Source: Rhodospirillaceae bacterium | GTDB taxonomy: Bacteria; Pseudomonadota; Alphaproteobacteria; Dongiales; Dongiaceae | NCBI GenBank assembly: GCA_008012315.1 | Contig: SSEL01000014.1 | Coordinates: forward strand, 62,001 to 126,000 | DNA: 64,000 nucleotides | Direction: 5' to 3' | Part shown: positions 1 to 8,901 of the stretch, one piece after another | How positions within the stretch are numbered: position 1 is the stretch's first letter | Layout: each line of letters opens with the position of its first letter | Program-made: the position numbers and the translations under genes | The notes under the pieces: generated by a model | Databases searched by the model: none | What the model was told of the DNA's origin: nothing | The model's input: the letters and a program-made list of their open reading frames with translations, nothing else

Positions 1-1110
1 AGGCAGATGATAGAGCAGGTCCTTGATCTGCCGCTCGACAAAGGAGCGTTTTTCTTCGACCACCAGCAGGCCGGTCAGGCCGCGGGCCAGATGCCGCAGG
101 CCTTCCGGTTCGACAGGCCAAGTCATTGCCATGCGATAGACTGCAATCCCCAATCTGCTCGCATCCGCCTCGCTGATGCCCATCTCGCGCAGCGCCCGCA
201 AGGTGTCGAGATGTGCTTTGCCGATGGTGACGAGCGCGATCCGAGGCTTTCGGGAGCCATAGACGATGCGGTTGAATTGGTTGACCCGCGCAAAGGCAAG
301 CGCAGCCGGCAGCCTTTCGTCGACGACCCGCCGTTCCAATTCGGCGCGCTGCTGCGGCCAGGCGAGATGCGGATCGGCATTGAGGCCATAAGACGGCAGC
401 GGCAGATCATGCGGCAGGATGAAATGAGGCGTGTCTGGGAGTGTGACTGTCCGGCCGCTTTCCACCACTTCCGTGACCGTCTTGAAGCCGGTCCAGAGAC
501 CGCAAAACCGCGACATCGCATAGCCGGCGAGACCCAGGGTCAAATATTCGTCGATGCTGGCCGGCGACAGGGTCGGCATCATCACCGCTTCGAGAATATG
601 ATCGCTTTGATGGGGGAAGATGGAAGATTGCGCGGTGTGATCGTCGCCGACACAGGCCAGAACGCCACCCAGCGCCGCTGTGCCGTAGCTGTTGGCGTGA
701 CGGAGCGCATCGGTCGACCGGTCCAGGCCGGGGCCTTTCCCGTACCACAATCCGAATATCCCGTCGAAGCGGCTGCCTGGAAAGGCCTGGGCCTGCTGCG
801 TTCCCCAGACCATTGTCGCCGCCAGATCTTCGTTCAATCCGGGCTGAAAACGAATATTGTGCTTCTGCAGCAAAGCCTGTTGGTGCCAGAGCTCCTGGTC
901 GTATCCGCCGAGCGGCGAGCCGCGATAGCCGGAGATGAAGCCGGCGGTGCGCAGGCCGTTCTGTCGGTCCAGCCTTGCCTGGTCCATCGGCAGGCGGACC
1001 AAGGCCTGAATGCCGGTCAGGAGGACACGGCCTTGAGTCTGTTGGTAACGGTCGGAGAGGTCATGGCCGGCGTATTTTCCGGCTGCGGTCTTTATGATTG
1101 GTGCGTTCAT
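1..1110 (-). CDS. Indolepyruvate ferredoxin oxidoreductase family protein, N-terminal part (cut by window edge)
   Basis: This is the first 370 residues of a protein that runs off the left edge. It starts MNAPIIKTAAGKYAGHDLSD and carries the early motif SGYRGSPLGGYD, typical of the thiamine-diphosphate-binding region of large, fused alpha/beta indolepyruvate oxidoreductases (usually about 1,150 residues in Proteobacteria). These enzymes oxidatively decarboxylate arylpyruvates, made by transamination of aromatic amino acids, to aryl-acetyl-CoA in the cytoplasm. That fits the neighbouring phenylalanine and tyrosine degradation genes. The ATG is the first start in an uninterrupted frame, and an Lrp regulator is transcribed divergently 146 bp away, probably its regulator. 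The iron-sulfur and gamma domains lie outside the window, so substrate specificity cannot be judged. Confidence 0.85.
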   Translation of the reverse strand, partial: MNAPIIKTAAGKYAGHDLSDRYQQTQGRVLLTGIQALVRLPMDQARLDRQNGLRTAGFISGYRGSPLGGYDQELWHQQALLQKHNIRFQPGLNEDLAATMVWGTQQAQAFPGSRFDGIFGLWYGKGPGLDRSTDALRHANSYGTAALGGVLACVGDDHTAQSSIFPHQSDHILEAVMMPTLSPASIDEYLTLGLAGYAMSRFCGLWTGFKTVTEVVESGRTVTLPDTPHFILPHDLPLPSYGLNADPHLAWPQQRAELERRVVDERLPAALAFARVNQFNRIVYGSRKPRIALVTIGKAHLDTLRALREMGISEADASRLGIAVYRMAMTWPVEPEGLRHLARGLTGLLVVEEKRSFVERQIKDLLYHLP

Positions 1111-1179
1111 GAAGCGGCTCCGCCTGCAGACATGAAACTGTTCACCCAGAAATTTTAACGCAAACGCCGTCGCGTTTCC

Positions 1180-1246
1180 CACCAAAGCGGGGCTCCTGAT
1201 TGCCTCCCTTTGGTGATTTCCTCTAAAATGGAGTCATATTTTGGAG
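1180..1246. promoter_or_regulatory. Candidate Lrp operator region, divergent promoter
   Basis: Two inverted repeats lie in the short divergent interval. CACCAAAG (1180-1187) pairs perfectly with CTTTGGTG (1208-1215). CTCTAAAAT (1221-1229) pairs with ATTTTGGAG (1238-1246) with one mismatch. The second runs into the ribosome binding site GGAGAGGA (1243-1250) of the lrp gene, as expected for autoregulation. The assignment to the adjacent Lrp protein is inference. Confidence 0.4.
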
Positions 1247-1256
1247 AGGACCTTCA

Positions 1257-1736
1257 ATGAAGCTCGATGAGATCGATGTGAAGATTCTCAATGAATTGCA
1301 AAAAGACGCGCGAATCAAAACCGTCGATCTGGCGGAACGCGTGGGGCTGTCGGCAACACCGTGTCAGCGGCGCCTCAAGATCCTTGAGGAAGGTGGTTTT
1401 ATCCGGCAATTCACGGCACTCATCGATCCGGAAAAAGTGGGCTATTCGATCAACGTCTTCATTTTCGTGCAGCTCGAGCGCAAGACCGAGACGCAGTTCG
1501 AGATGTTTGAAGCCGAGATTCACAAATGTCCGGAAGTCATGGAGTGCCATCTGGTGACCGGCGTGCATGATTATCTGCTGCGTATCGTGGCGCATGACAT
1601 GGCCGGCTACGAGCATTTCGTCACGGGCAAGCTGACCAGGATCGAAGGGGTGAAAGACATACAGTCGTTCTTCTCGGTGCGCCGCATCACTTATGAGACG
1701 GCGCTTCCCATCACCGTGCCACGACAGGAAACTTAG
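1257..1736 (+). CDS. Lrp/AsnC family transcriptional regulator
   Basis: The product has 159 residues, the normal Lrp length. Residues 1-60 form the AsnC-type winged helix-turn-helix, with DLAERVGLSATPCQRRL as the recognition helix region. Residues 65-150 form the RAM effector domain, with the typical GVHDYLLRI strand. Lrp proteins are cytoplasmic feast/famine regulators that bind amino acids and often control the divergent gene. Here that gene is the arylpyruvate oxidoreductase, so an aromatic amino acid or its keto acid is a plausible ligand (inference). A strong GGAGAGGA site sits 6 nt before the ATG. Its stop overlaps the stop of maiA on the other strand. Confidence 0.93.
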   Translation: MKLDEIDVKILNELQKDARIKTVDLAERVGLSATPCQRRLKILEEGGFIRQFTALIDPEKVGYSINVFIFVQLERKTETQFEMFEAEIHKCPEVMECHLVTGVHDYLLRIVAHDMAGYEHFVTGKLTRIEGVKDIQSFFSVRRITYETALPITVPRQET

Positions 1737-2392
1737 GTATTCTCGGCGTCGGGTTGCAGGTATGGATGAGCGGTTACGAAGGCGTCCAGGCGCAGACAAT
1801 GCGATTCGATGGCAGTCAGTCGCGGATAGGGGTCGAGCAGAATATCGAAACGTCGGGCGTTGAAAAGCTGCGGGATGAGAAAGGCATCGGCAAAGGTGGG
1901 CTTGTCGCCATAGCAGCATTGCCCCGCATCGCCGCACGTCGCGACCATGATATCGATCGCGGCCAATCCCTCTTCGACCCAGTGCCGATACCAGGCGGTC
2001 TTCTGTGCTTCCGACAGGCCGGCGGTTTTCGTCAGATAAGATAGGACCCGCGTGTTATTGAGCGGATGGATATCGCAGGCGATTGCCTGCATGATGCTGC
2101 GGATATAGGCACGGGCCACCGGGTCGGCTGGCAAAAGAGGCGGGGTCGGATGCGTCTCTTCAAGATATTCGCAGATCGCTGCCGACTGGGTGAGAATCGT
2201 GTCGCCGGTCATCAGTGATGGAACAAGTGCCTGCGGATTGATCGCCCGGTAACCGGCGCTGTGTTGTTCACCGCCGCCCTTCACCAGATGAACGAAACGC
2301 TGATCGTAGGAAAGGCCTTTTAGGTTCAGCGCGATGCGCACGCGATAGGCTGCTGAGGAGCGGAAGTAACCATAGAGCGTCAGCTTGTCCAT
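1733..2392 (-). CDS. maiA: Maleylacetoacetate isomerase (zeta-class GST)
   Basis: The product has 219 residues and a zeta-class glutathione transferase fold: thioredoxin-like N-terminus with SSAAYRVRIALNLKGL, then QSAAICEYLEE and the all-helical C-terminus. It isomerises maleylacetoacetate to fumarylacetoacetate with glutathione in the last part of tyrosine breakdown. I chose the ATG at 2392 (MDKLTLYGYFRSS) because the open frame upstream lies within fahA and has no GST sequence. It is the last gene of the homogentisate operon, 13 nt after fahA. Family and context agree, so the call is firm. Confidence 0.95.
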   Translation of the reverse strand: MDKLTLYGYFRSSAAYRVRIALNLKGLSYDQRFVHLVKGGGEQHSAGYRAINPQALVPSLMTGDTILTQSAAICEYLEETHPTPPLLPADPVARAYIRSIMQAIACDIHPLNNTRVLSYLTKTAGLSEAQKTAWYRHWVEEGLAAIDIMVATCGDAGQCCYGDKPTFADAFLIPQLFNARRFDILLDPYPRLTAIESHCLRLDAFVTAHPYLQPDAENT

Positions 2393-2405
2393 GAGACGGT
2401 GACCT

Positions 2406-3419
2406 TTATTCGACGAGCTGGACATCCTGTTCGATCGCGCCGAAGAGCGAATGCCCATCCGGTCCCCCCATTTCGATGCGGATGCGGTCTCCGGCCGTGA
2501 GGAAGGGCGTTTTCGCGGCGCCGTCACGAATGACCTCCACCATGCGCTGTTCGGCGATACAGGCATAGCCACGCCCCCCTGCAGCGAGAGGGCGTCCCGG
2601 GCCGCCCTGGTCGTCCCGATTGGAGATCGTGCCGGATCCGATGATCGAGCCGGCGGCTAGATTTCGCGTCTTGGCGGCATGGGCAATCAGATCGCCAAAG
2701 CCGAATGTCATATCTTGCCCGGCATCAAGCTGCCCGAAAGGTTGTCCGTTGACGAAGCTGCGCAGGGTGAGATGGAGCCGGCCGTCTCGCCAGGCCGAGC
2801 CAAATTCGTCCGGCGTTACCGCGACGGGTGAGAAAGCGGATGACGGCTTCGATTGGAAGAAGCCGAAGCCCTTGGCAAGTTCATCGGGGATCAGGTTGCG
2901 CAATGACACGTCATTGGCCAGCATCACCAGCGCCACATGCCCCAGGGCTGCTTCAGCTGTGACGCCCATCGGTACGTCCGTGGTGATGACGGCAATCTCC
3001 GCTTCGAAGTCCAGGCCCCAGGCGGTATTGCCAAGCATAATCGGCTGGCGCGGTCCGATGAAGCAGTCCGACCCGCCCTGATACATCAGCGGGTCGCTCC
3101 AGAAACGCTCAGGCAGTTCCGCGCCGCGTGCCCGGCGCACAAGTTCGACATGGTTCACATAAGCCGATCCGTCTGCCCATTGATAGGCGCGCGGCAGTGG
3201 CGACAGACAGGCATGCTCGTGAAAACGCTCGCGTGGAACGGCCGCATGTTCAAGGCTCTCCGCCAGGATCGCGAGGTGAGGGGACAATTCCGTCCAACGA
3301 TCCACAGCGGCTTGCAAGGTCGGTGCGATCGAACTGGCTTGCGTATAATAGGCAAGGTCGCGGCTGACCAGAACGAGTTGGCCGTCCCGGCTGCCATCAT
3401 TCCGAGATGCAAGTTTCAT
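2406..3419 (-). CDS. fahA: Fumarylacetoacetase
   Basis: The product has 337 residues and belongs to the fumarylacetoacetate hydrolase family. It splits fumarylacetoacetate to fumarate and acetoacetate, the final step of homogentisate breakdown. Metal-site motifs are visible: DFEAEIAV and LANDVSLRN, plus the SKPSSAFSPVAVTPDE segment and GSGTISNRD near the active site. Its length matches the shorter bacterial form, not the approximately 420-residue animal form. It lies 29 nt after hmgA and 13 nt before maiA, so it is clearly co-transcribed. Confidence 0.95.
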   Translation of the reverse strand: MKLASRNDGSRDGQLVLVSRDLAYYTQASSIAPTLQAAVDRWTELSPHLAILAESLEHAAVPRERFHEHACLSPLPRAYQWADGSAYVNHVELVRRARGAELPERFWSDPLMYQGGSDCFIGPRQPIMLGNTAWGLDFEAEIAVITTDVPMGVTAEAALGHVALVMLANDVSLRNLIPDELAKGFGFFQSKPSSAFSPVAVTPDEFGSAWRDGRLHLTLRSFVNGQPFGQLDAGQDMTFGFGDLIAHAAKTRNLAAGSIIGSGTISNRDDQGGPGRPLAAGGRGYACIAEQRMVEVIRDGAAKTPFLTAGDRIRIEMGGPDGHSLFGAIEQDVQLVE

Positions 3420-3448
3420 CGACTCCCCCTTATATATGTTTTTTGAAA

Positions 3449-4756
3449 TTATAGCCCCTTATTCTTCGGGTCGAACCGCTTCGGCAGATCCGACCAGCCA
3501 TCGATGTAATCGTCCTGGCGCGTCGGCAGTTCGGTCGCATAGTGCGTGATCCGTTGCGGGAAGCGCGTCTCGAACATGAAAGCGAGCGTGTTCTCCAGTC
3601 TCACTGGTGCCAGCTTCGCTTGCGTCGCCTTCTCGAAAGCTTCCGTATCGGGGCCATGCGGCATCATCATGTTATGCAGGCTCATGCCGCCAGGCTGGAA
3701 CCCGGAGGGCTTGGCATCATAGACGCCGTAAATCAGACCCATGAATTCCGACATGATGTTCCGGTGATACCAAGGTGGCCTGAAGGTATTTTCAGAAACT
3801 GCCCAGCGTTCCGGAAAAATAGCAAAGTCGACATTGGCCGTGCCGCTGATGTCGGACGGCGATGTCAGCACCGTGAAGATGGATGGATCCGCATGATCAA
3901 TCCGAAGCGCACCCATGGGTGAAAAGCGCCGGAGGTCATATTTGTAAGGCGCATAATTTCCATGCCAAGCCACCACATCCAGCGGCGAGTAGTCGATCTC
4001 CGCCAGATAAAGCCCGCCGCACCATTTGGTGTAAAGTTGTCCATTGCAATCCTTATCTTCCCAGGCGGCGACCGGTGTCTGGAAATCGCGTTCGCTGGCC
4101 AGACCGTTCGCGCCGATCGGCCCGCGTTCCGGCAGCATGAAGGGAAGGCCATAATTCTCGCAGATATAGGCGCAAGCGGGGCCGCCAGGAAGCTCCAGGC
4201 GAAAGATGATGCCACGGGGAATGACGCAGATTTCACCCGGCTGAATGTCGACAATGCCAAGCTCTGTATGGAAGCGGAGGGCTCCTTGCTGGGCGACGAC
4301 CAGGAATTCGCCATCCGCATTCTGGAAATAGGAGTCTGCCATCGACTGGCTGATGAGCAGCAGATGCGCTGCCATGCCGGATTGCGCTTCAGCATCACCG
4401 CACGTCGTCACGGTATGCAGGCTATCGACGAAGGTTCCGGCGCGGTCCGGTATCGGCGATGGGCTCCATCGCATCTGGCCGATCGGCAGCTTCGCCTCGG
4501 TCGAGTTGGGAGCTGTTCGGATATCGGCGGCGTTTATTGCTTTGAAATGGCCGCCATGCTTTACGCTTGGCCGAATTCGATATAGCCAGGAGCGCCGGTT
4601 GAAAGGTCGGGGCGTTGTAAAGGAAGAACCGGAAATCTGCTCAGCATATAGCCCATATGGTGGATGCTGAGGCGAGTTCTGGCCAACCGGCAATGCCCCC
4701 GGCAGCGCCTCGGTTTCGAAGCTGTTGCCGAAGCCGGACATGTAATGCAGGCTCAT
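3449..4756 (-). CDS. hmgA: Homogentisate 1,2-dioxygenase
   Basis: The product has 435 residues and is a cupin-fold non-haem iron dioxygenase that opens the homogentisate ring to maleylacetoacetate. Diagnostic segments are the N-terminal [19 protein letters not shown], the [14 protein letters not shown] region, and the C-terminal iron-ligand region [13 protein letters not shown] with [13 protein letters not shown]. Full length for the family, with no visible defects. It sits between hppD (52 nt upstream) and fahA on the same strand. Confidence 0.97.
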   Translation of the reverse strand: MSLHYMSGFGNSFETEALPGALPVGQNSPQHPPYGLYAEQISGSSFTTPRPFNRRSWLYRIRPSVKHGGHFKAINAADIRTAPNSTEAKLPIGQMRWSPSPIPDRAGTFVDSLHTVTTCGDAEAQSGMAAHLLLISQSMADSYFQNADGEFLVVAQQGALRFHTELGIVDIQPGEICVIPRGIIFRLELPGGPACAYICENYGLPFMLPERGPIGANGLASERDFQTPVAAWEDKDCNGQLYTKWCGGLYLAEIDYSPLDVVAWHGNYAPYKYDLRRFSPMGALRIDHADPSIFTVLTSPSDISGTANVDFAIFPERWAVSENTFRPPWYHRNIMSEFMGLIYGVYDAKPSGFQPGGMSLHNMMMPHGPDTEAFEKATQAKLAPVRLENTLAFMFETRFPQRITHYATELPTRQDDYIDGWSDLPKRFDPKNKGL

Positions 4757-4808
4757 CGTATCATCCTCGGCAATTGCCCTGATTCAGCGTAGCCGGCTTC
4801 GTATCCCT

Positions 4809-5906
4809 CTAGGCAGCATCCGGTGATCGCAACACGCCGCGACGGATCTGGTCTTCTTCAATCGATTCGAAGAGGGCCCTGAAATTGCCTTCCCCGAACC
4901 CATCGTCGCCCTTCCGTTGAATGAATTCAAAGAAGATCGGCCCAAGTACCGTGCCCGAGAATATCTGCAGCAAAAGGCGGGCCTCGCGACGATCTTCAGT
5001 GCTTTCACCGTCGATCAGGATGCCACATTGGCGCATACGTTCAAGAGGCTCGCCGTGACCGGGCAGGCGCTCGGCAATGCGTTGGTAATAGGTTTCCGGC
5101 GGCGGCGGCATGAAGGGCAGGCCATTGGCGCGCAATTGCTCCACGGTGCGATAGATGTCCTTTGCCCCACAGGCGATATGTTGAATACCTTCGCCATGAT
5201 AGTCGCGCAGATATTCTTCGATCTGGCTGTTGTCATCAATGGATTCATTTATCGGAATGCGGATCTTGCCGCAGGGGCTGGTCAGGGCCCGGGATGTCAG
5301 CCCGGTCAGTTTGCCCTCGATATTGAAGAAGCGGATTTCGCGGAAATTGAAGAGCCGCCGATAAAAATCGCACCATACGTCCATGCGTCCACGACGGACA
5401 TTGTGGGTGAGATGGTCGATATAGGTTAACCCAACGCCCGGAGGGTGCTGCGGTATGCCCAGAATGGGGTCGAACTCTTCCAGCCACCGATCGGATTGCT
5501 GCGGCACGAAGTAAATCACGGAACCGCCGATCCCTTCGATCGCCGGCGCATCAATTGCGCGCTTGTCAGCGCGAGCAGGTGCGGGTTTGGCACCGAGTTT
5601 CAGAGAGCGTTCATAAGCGTGCTGCGGAGAAACGACATGCCATCCCATACCCACCGCGCTCGGGCCATGCTTGGCGCAGAAGGTCGCTGCGTATGAAGTG
5701 GGCTCTGCATTGGCGAGGCAGCAAATATCACCCTGGCGCCAGACCGTGACGTCCCGGTTTTTGTGCCTGGCGATGGCGGTAAAACCCATCGTCTGCATGA
5801 GGGAGCTGAGTTCGGTCGGATCGGGATGGGCGAATTCGACAAAGGCGAAGCCGTCAGTGCCGGCGGGATTGTCATCGTTCAGTATAACGGGGGAGGAGGG
5901 TTTCAT
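4809..5906 (-). CDS. hppD: 4-hydroxyphenylpyruvate dioxygenase
   Basis: The product has 365 residues in two VOC-type halves. The iron ligands are visible in the C-terminal half: His in YIDHLTHNV, His in GIQHIACGAKD, and Glu in GPIFFEFIQRKGDDGFGEGN. It converts 4-hydroxyphenylpyruvate to homogentisate. The frame is open 18 codons further upstream, but I chose the ATG at 5906 (MKPSSPVILNDD) because GGAG precedes it by a suitable distance and family proteins begin there. It is the promoter-proximal gene of the homogentisate operon and is divergent from an Lrp regulator. Confidence 0.96.
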   Translation of the reverse strand: MKPSSPVILNDDNPAGTDGFAFVEFAHPDPTELSSLMQTMGFTAIARHKNRDVTVWRQGDICCLANAEPTSYAATFCAKHGPSAVGMGWHVVSPQHAYERSLKLGAKPAPARADKRAIDAPAIEGIGGSVIYFVPQQSDRWLEEFDPILGIPQHPPGVGLTYIDHLTHNVRRGRMDVWCDFYRRLFNFREIRFFNIEGKLTGLTSRALTSPCGKIRIPINESIDDNSQIEEYLRDYHGEGIQHIACGAKDIYRTVEQLRANGLPFMPPPPETYYQRIAERLPGHGEPLERMRQCGILIDGESTEDRREARLLLQIFSGTVLGPIFFEFIQRKGDDGFGEGNFRALFESIEEDQIRRGVLRSPDAA

Positions 5907-6025
5907 ATGCCAACTCCGGTTAGGGCGATTAGCATTAACGTTAACCGACTTGATCCGCATAAAGTGTGCGAATGGGACGCGATTTCTTTAGTTTTTGCAT
6001 GGATCGTGCGGTATATACTAAACGG
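5907..6025. promoter_or_regulatory. Divergent promoter region of hppD operon and lrp
   Basis: This 119-bp interval must hold the promoters of both directions. It contains the perfect 10-bp palindrome TTAACGTTAA (5935-5944) followed by CC, and an imperfect palindrome CGCATAAAGTGTGCG a little further on. Either could be the Lrp operator. No convincing sigma-70 boxes could be assigned by eye. Confidence 0.4.
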
Positions 6026-6508
6026 ATGCATGATTCATTCAATCTGGACTCCTTCGACTGGAAGCTATTGGCGGCGCTGCAGGAAAATGCCGCAGCCACG
6101 AATGCGGAATTGTCCGACCGCATCGGGTTGTCGGCCTCCCAGGTGTCGCGCCGGCGGCAGGCTTTGGAGGACGAGGGCGTTATTCGCCGTTACCGCGCCT
6201 TGCTCGATCGGGAGCGCCTGGGGCTGTCCGTCCTTGTCTTCGTTCACGTCACCATGGCGACGCATTCGCCGGACAATGCGACCCGGTTTCGTGAACTCGT
6301 CCTCGACCGGCCGGAAATACTTGAGGCTTACGCGCTGACCGGCGATTCCGATTATGTGTTGAAGGTTGTCGTCGCCAGCCTCAAGGAATTGGCGGATCTG
6401 ATCAACGAGGTCTTGTTGCCGCATCAGTCAATTGATCGCCTGCGGTCGGAAGTCGTATTGGACGTCTTGAAGGAGGACGCCGGCTTGCCGACACCCCGGC
6501 CAGATTGA
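6026..6508 (+). CDS. Lrp/AsnC family transcriptional regulator
   Basis: The product has 160 residues from the chosen ATG (MHDSFNLDSFDWKLLAALQ). Residues 1-60 form the AsnC winged helix-turn-helix with ELSDRIGLSASQVSRRRQAL, and the rest is the RAM ligand domain with LTGDSDYVLKVVV. The frame is open 20 codons upstream with two further Met codons, but the family consensus begins near this start. It is divergent from hppD, so control of the homogentisate operon is the natural inference. It converges with a second lrp gene only 6 bp away, an unusual close pair. Confidence 0.92.
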   Translation: MHDSFNLDSFDWKLLAALQENAAATNAELSDRIGLSASQVSRRRQALEDEGVIRRYRALLDRERLGLSVLVFVHVTMATHSPDNATRFRELVLDRPEILEAYALTGDSDYVLKVVVASLKELADLINEVLLPHQSIDRLRSEVVLDVLKEDAGLPTPRPD

Positions 6509-6514
6509 GCGCGA

Positions 6515-7000
6515 TTAAGCCGATATGGCCGTAATCGGGATTCCCGATTTTTCCTTCAGAATCGAAAAGACGATGCTGGAATGCGATTCCCGGACGCCGG
6601 GCATGCGTAATAAGGTTTTGACGGCGAATTCGCTCAGGGCATCGAGATCGCTGGTCATGACATGGAGAAGAAAATCGGTATCTCCGGTCATCGCATAACA
6701 GGCAACGACTTCGGGCTGGCGCAGGATGGCAAGTTCGAAATCTTCGACGGTCTTTTCGGCGTGATCACTGAGCCGCACCTGGATAAAGGCCTGGAAGGCG
6801 CAGCCGACTTTCTTCGGGTCGAGCTCAGCCCGATATCCGCGGATGATGCCATCGCTCTCCAGCCGCTTGATCCGCCGCAAGCAAGGAGTCACGGATAGAC
6901 CAACTTCCTCGGCCAGTTGAACCACCGAGATGCGGCCATCCCGCTGAAGGCTCTGGAGGATCTTGAGATCGATGGAATCAATCGCCTGAGCAGATTTCAT
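6515..7000 (-). CDS. Lrp/AsnC family transcriptional regulator
   Basis: The product has 161 residues with the HTH segment QLAEEVGLSVTPCLRRIKRL and a RAM domain containing AMTGDTDFLLHVM. It is divergent from phhA with a 124-bp interval containing repeated TTTGG and CCAAA half-sites, so it most likely regulates phenylalanine hydroxylase, perhaps in response to phenylalanine (known for PhhR-like and Lrp-type regulators elsewhere; inferred here). It is not a near copy of either neighbouring Lrp, so this is not a recent tandem duplication. Confidence 0.93.
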   Translation of the reverse strand: MKSAQAIDSIDLKILQSLQRDGRISVVQLAEEVGLSVTPCLRRIKRLESDGIIRGYRAELDPKKVGCAFQAFIQVRLSDHAEKTVEDFELAILRQPEVVACYAMTGDTDFLLHVMTSDLDALSEFAVKTLLRMPGVRESHSSIVFSILKEKSGIPITAISA

Positions 7001-7017
7001 CTAAGACTCCCACCAAG

Positions 7018-7090
7018 TTTGGCGAATTATACCAAAATTTCCCATTTTCCGCTGCGGTTTGGCAATTAAAACTCTGTCCTCGCTGCCAAA
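7018..7090. promoter_or_regulatory. Candidate Lrp operators upstream of phhA
   Basis: TTTGG (7018-7022) and CCAAA (7032-7036) form an inverted repeat with a 9-nt AT-rich centre. A second pair, TTTGGC (7058-7063) and GCCAAA (7085-7090), lies 40 bp downstream. Both left halves continue with an AATTA-like run. Repeated, phased, AT-rich half-sites are what multimeric Lrp proteins bind. That they bind the adjacent Lrp is inference. Confidence 0.45.
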
Positions 7091-7124
7091 ATAAGAACTG
7101 GCCAATCAAGACAGGACAGCCATC

Positions 7125-8018
7125 ATGTCAGATGCCCAGCAATCGGTGTCGCCAGCCATCCCGGAAGTCGCGATCTCGAATATGCCGACAACGGGGTTGC
7201 GTGGGGACTATGCGCATATGGGAGCCGACTACACGACGGCGCAAAACTGGGATGGTTATTCACGTGCCGAGCATCGGCTATGGGCGCGTCTTTACCAGCG
7301 CCAGGCGCGCATCGCTGAACGTTATGCCGCCGATGCCTTTCTCGCCGGGCTTCATCATTTGAATATGCCGATGGATCGCATCCCCCGGTTCGACCAGGCA
7401 AGCGAAACAATTCATCGTCGGACGCGGTGGCAGATTGTTGCCGTGCCGGGACTCATCCCGGACGATGTCTTCTTTGCGCATCTATCGAAGCGGCAATTTC
7501 CCGTCACGGTCTGGCTGCGCAAGCCGGAAGAGATGGATTACCTGGTGGAACCCGATGTGTTTCATGACTTCTTCGGTCATGTGCCTTTGCTCACCCAGCC
7601 GGTTTTTGCGGATTACCTGCAGGAATACGGCCGCAAGGGGGCAGAGGCATTGGATATGAAGGCCACCAGGTTGCTCGCCAGGCTGTTCTGGTACATGGTC
7701 GAATTCGGCCTCATCAAATCGGCGGATGGCATCAAGGCTTATGGTGCCGGCATGCTGTCTTCCGCGACCGAAACCGCTTACAGCATCGATAGTCCGATAC
7801 CCAATCGCATCATGTTCCGACTGGAGCGTGTGATGCAGACTGACTATCGGATCGATGATTTCCAATCCACCTATTTTGTCCTGGAGCGTTTCGAAGATTT
7901 GTTCAATGCGATGCGACGGCCTTTCGCGCCGATCTATCGTGCGATTTCCTCGCGCGCGCCGATTTCAGCAGATGCGATTGTCGAGAATGACATTGTAGTG
8001 CATGCGGGGCGTCGATGA
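7125..8018 (+). CDS. phhA: Phenylalanine 4-monooxygenase
   Basis: The product has 297 residues, the size of the bacterial monomeric aromatic amino acid hydroxylase without the eukaryotic regulatory domain. The iron site is intact: His147 and His152 in VEPDVFHDFFGHVP and Glu193 in FWYMVEFGLI. It hydroxylates phenylalanine to tyrosine using tetrahydropterin and oxygen, feeding the homogentisate operon on the other side of the two lrp genes. No pterin carbinolamine dehydratase (phhB) gene follows, so that partner must lie elsewhere. Confidence 0.97.
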   Translation: MSDAQQSVSPAIPEVAISNMPTTGLRGDYAHMGADYTTAQNWDGYSRAEHRLWARLYQRQARIAERYAADAFLAGLHHLNMPMDRIPRFDQASETIHRRTRWQIVAVPGLIPDDVFFAHLSKRQFPVTVWLRKPEEMDYLVEPDVFHDFFGHVPLLTQPVFADYLQEYGRKGAEALDMKATRLLARLFWYMVEFGLIKSADGIKAYGAGMLSSATETAYSIDSPIPNRIMFRLERVMQTDYRIDDFQSTYFVLERFEDLFNAMRRPFAPIYRAISSRAPISADAIVENDIVVHAGRR

Positions 8019-8034
8019 GGGGGAGCCTCTCATC
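8014..8034. terminator. Hairpin between convergent genes
   Basis: A 9-bp stem with one G-T pair and a 3-nt loop spans the stop of phhA and the gap to the convergent acyltransferase. There is no T tract, so intrinsic termination is uncertain. Its position between two converging stops is what suggests the role. Confidence 0.35.
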
Positions 8035-8035
8035 A

Positions 8036-8665
8036 TCAGCAAGCTCTTGATTGTTGCCAATCCCGGTCACGGATCTTTCGGGCGGGATTGCCGGCGACAA
8101 TCGTATACGGATCGACATTCTTTGTGACGACGCTGCCTGCTGCAACGACCGCACCGTCACCGATTGTGACGCCGGGCAAAATGATCGAACTGGCGCCAAT
8201 CCAGACCTCAGATCCGATTGAGACAGGCGCATAGTCACGGCCGGACTCGAAGATCGATCCGCCATCGGATGGAACGCGGTGATTCGATGAGTGGATCTGC
8301 GTACGATACCCGATCAGCGTACGGTTGCCGATCGTCACGCCACCTGCTGTTCCAACCAGAACATCGAGCGCGAAATTGACATCGTCGCCGACGACGAGAT
8401 TGCGCCCTGGCGTGATCCATACACCCGGATAGAAACTGGGGCGTTTGCCAATATGAGCGCCGACGCCACGAAGAAAGAACGCTTTGACACAGTCCAGGAA
8501 ACGATATCGCGGCAAAGCGAAGAGGATTCGCATGGCCATTTCATAGCCGATCATCAGGTGCCAGTGAACGAAACCGCTACTCATGACGAATACCTTCTCG
8601 TTTTGCTGCGCTATGCGACAAATAATTTCCAATAAATCCGAAAGAAGCACATCCGGCTTTGTCAC
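8036..8665 (-). CDS. Left-handed beta-helix acyltransferase (WcaF/maltose acetyltransferase-like)
   Basis: The product has up to 209 residues. Hexapeptide repeats are visible from about residue 90 onward ([54 protein letters not shown]), ending in the usual [10 protein letters not shown]. The HSSNHRVP segment has the catalytic His region of sugar O-acetyltransferases. It probably O-acetylates a sugar of the exopolysaccharide made by the locus that follows (inference). The longest start is a GTG at 8665. An ATG at 8584, with AGAAGG 8 nt upstream, would give 182 residues and may be the true start. Confidence 0.85.
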   Translation of the reverse strand: MTKPDVLLSDLLEIICRIAQQNEKVFVMSSGFVHWHLMIGYEMAMRILFALPRYRFLDCVKAFFLRGVGAHIGKRPSFYPGVWITPGRNLVVGDDVNFALDVLVGTAGGVTIGNRTLIGYRTQIHSSNHRVPSDGGSIFESGRDYAPVSIGSEVWIGASSIILPGVTIGDGAVVAAGSVVTKNVDPYTIVAGNPARKIRDRDWQQSRAC

Positions 8666-8901
8666 CGGAAAACGGCGGGAATTCCTCTAGGTTTCTGACT
8701 GCAATCCTTCTTTCAACTTTCATTGGACGTCATTCCTAGCTCGCTGCGTTAGTAAGCAATCCATGTCGATTCTGGATCCTGTCTGTGTCTGTGCGATCGA
8801 AAGGGAACTATCGGATGTCAGAGTGAGAGCGTATTGGCGCAGCGAGGCAACGAAGCTGGTCGCTCTGCCATGTATGAGGTGTGCAAGGATTAGCAGTAAC
8901 T

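Noticed and set aside
7-1158. 383-codon plus-strand frame at the left edge
   Set aside because: The minus strand encodes an intact N-terminus of an indolepyruvate oxidoreductase; the plus frame has shadow composition.
6026-7000. Recent tandem duplication of the two convergent lrp genes
   Set aside because: They lie on opposite strands and their sequences differ throughout; independent family members are more likely.
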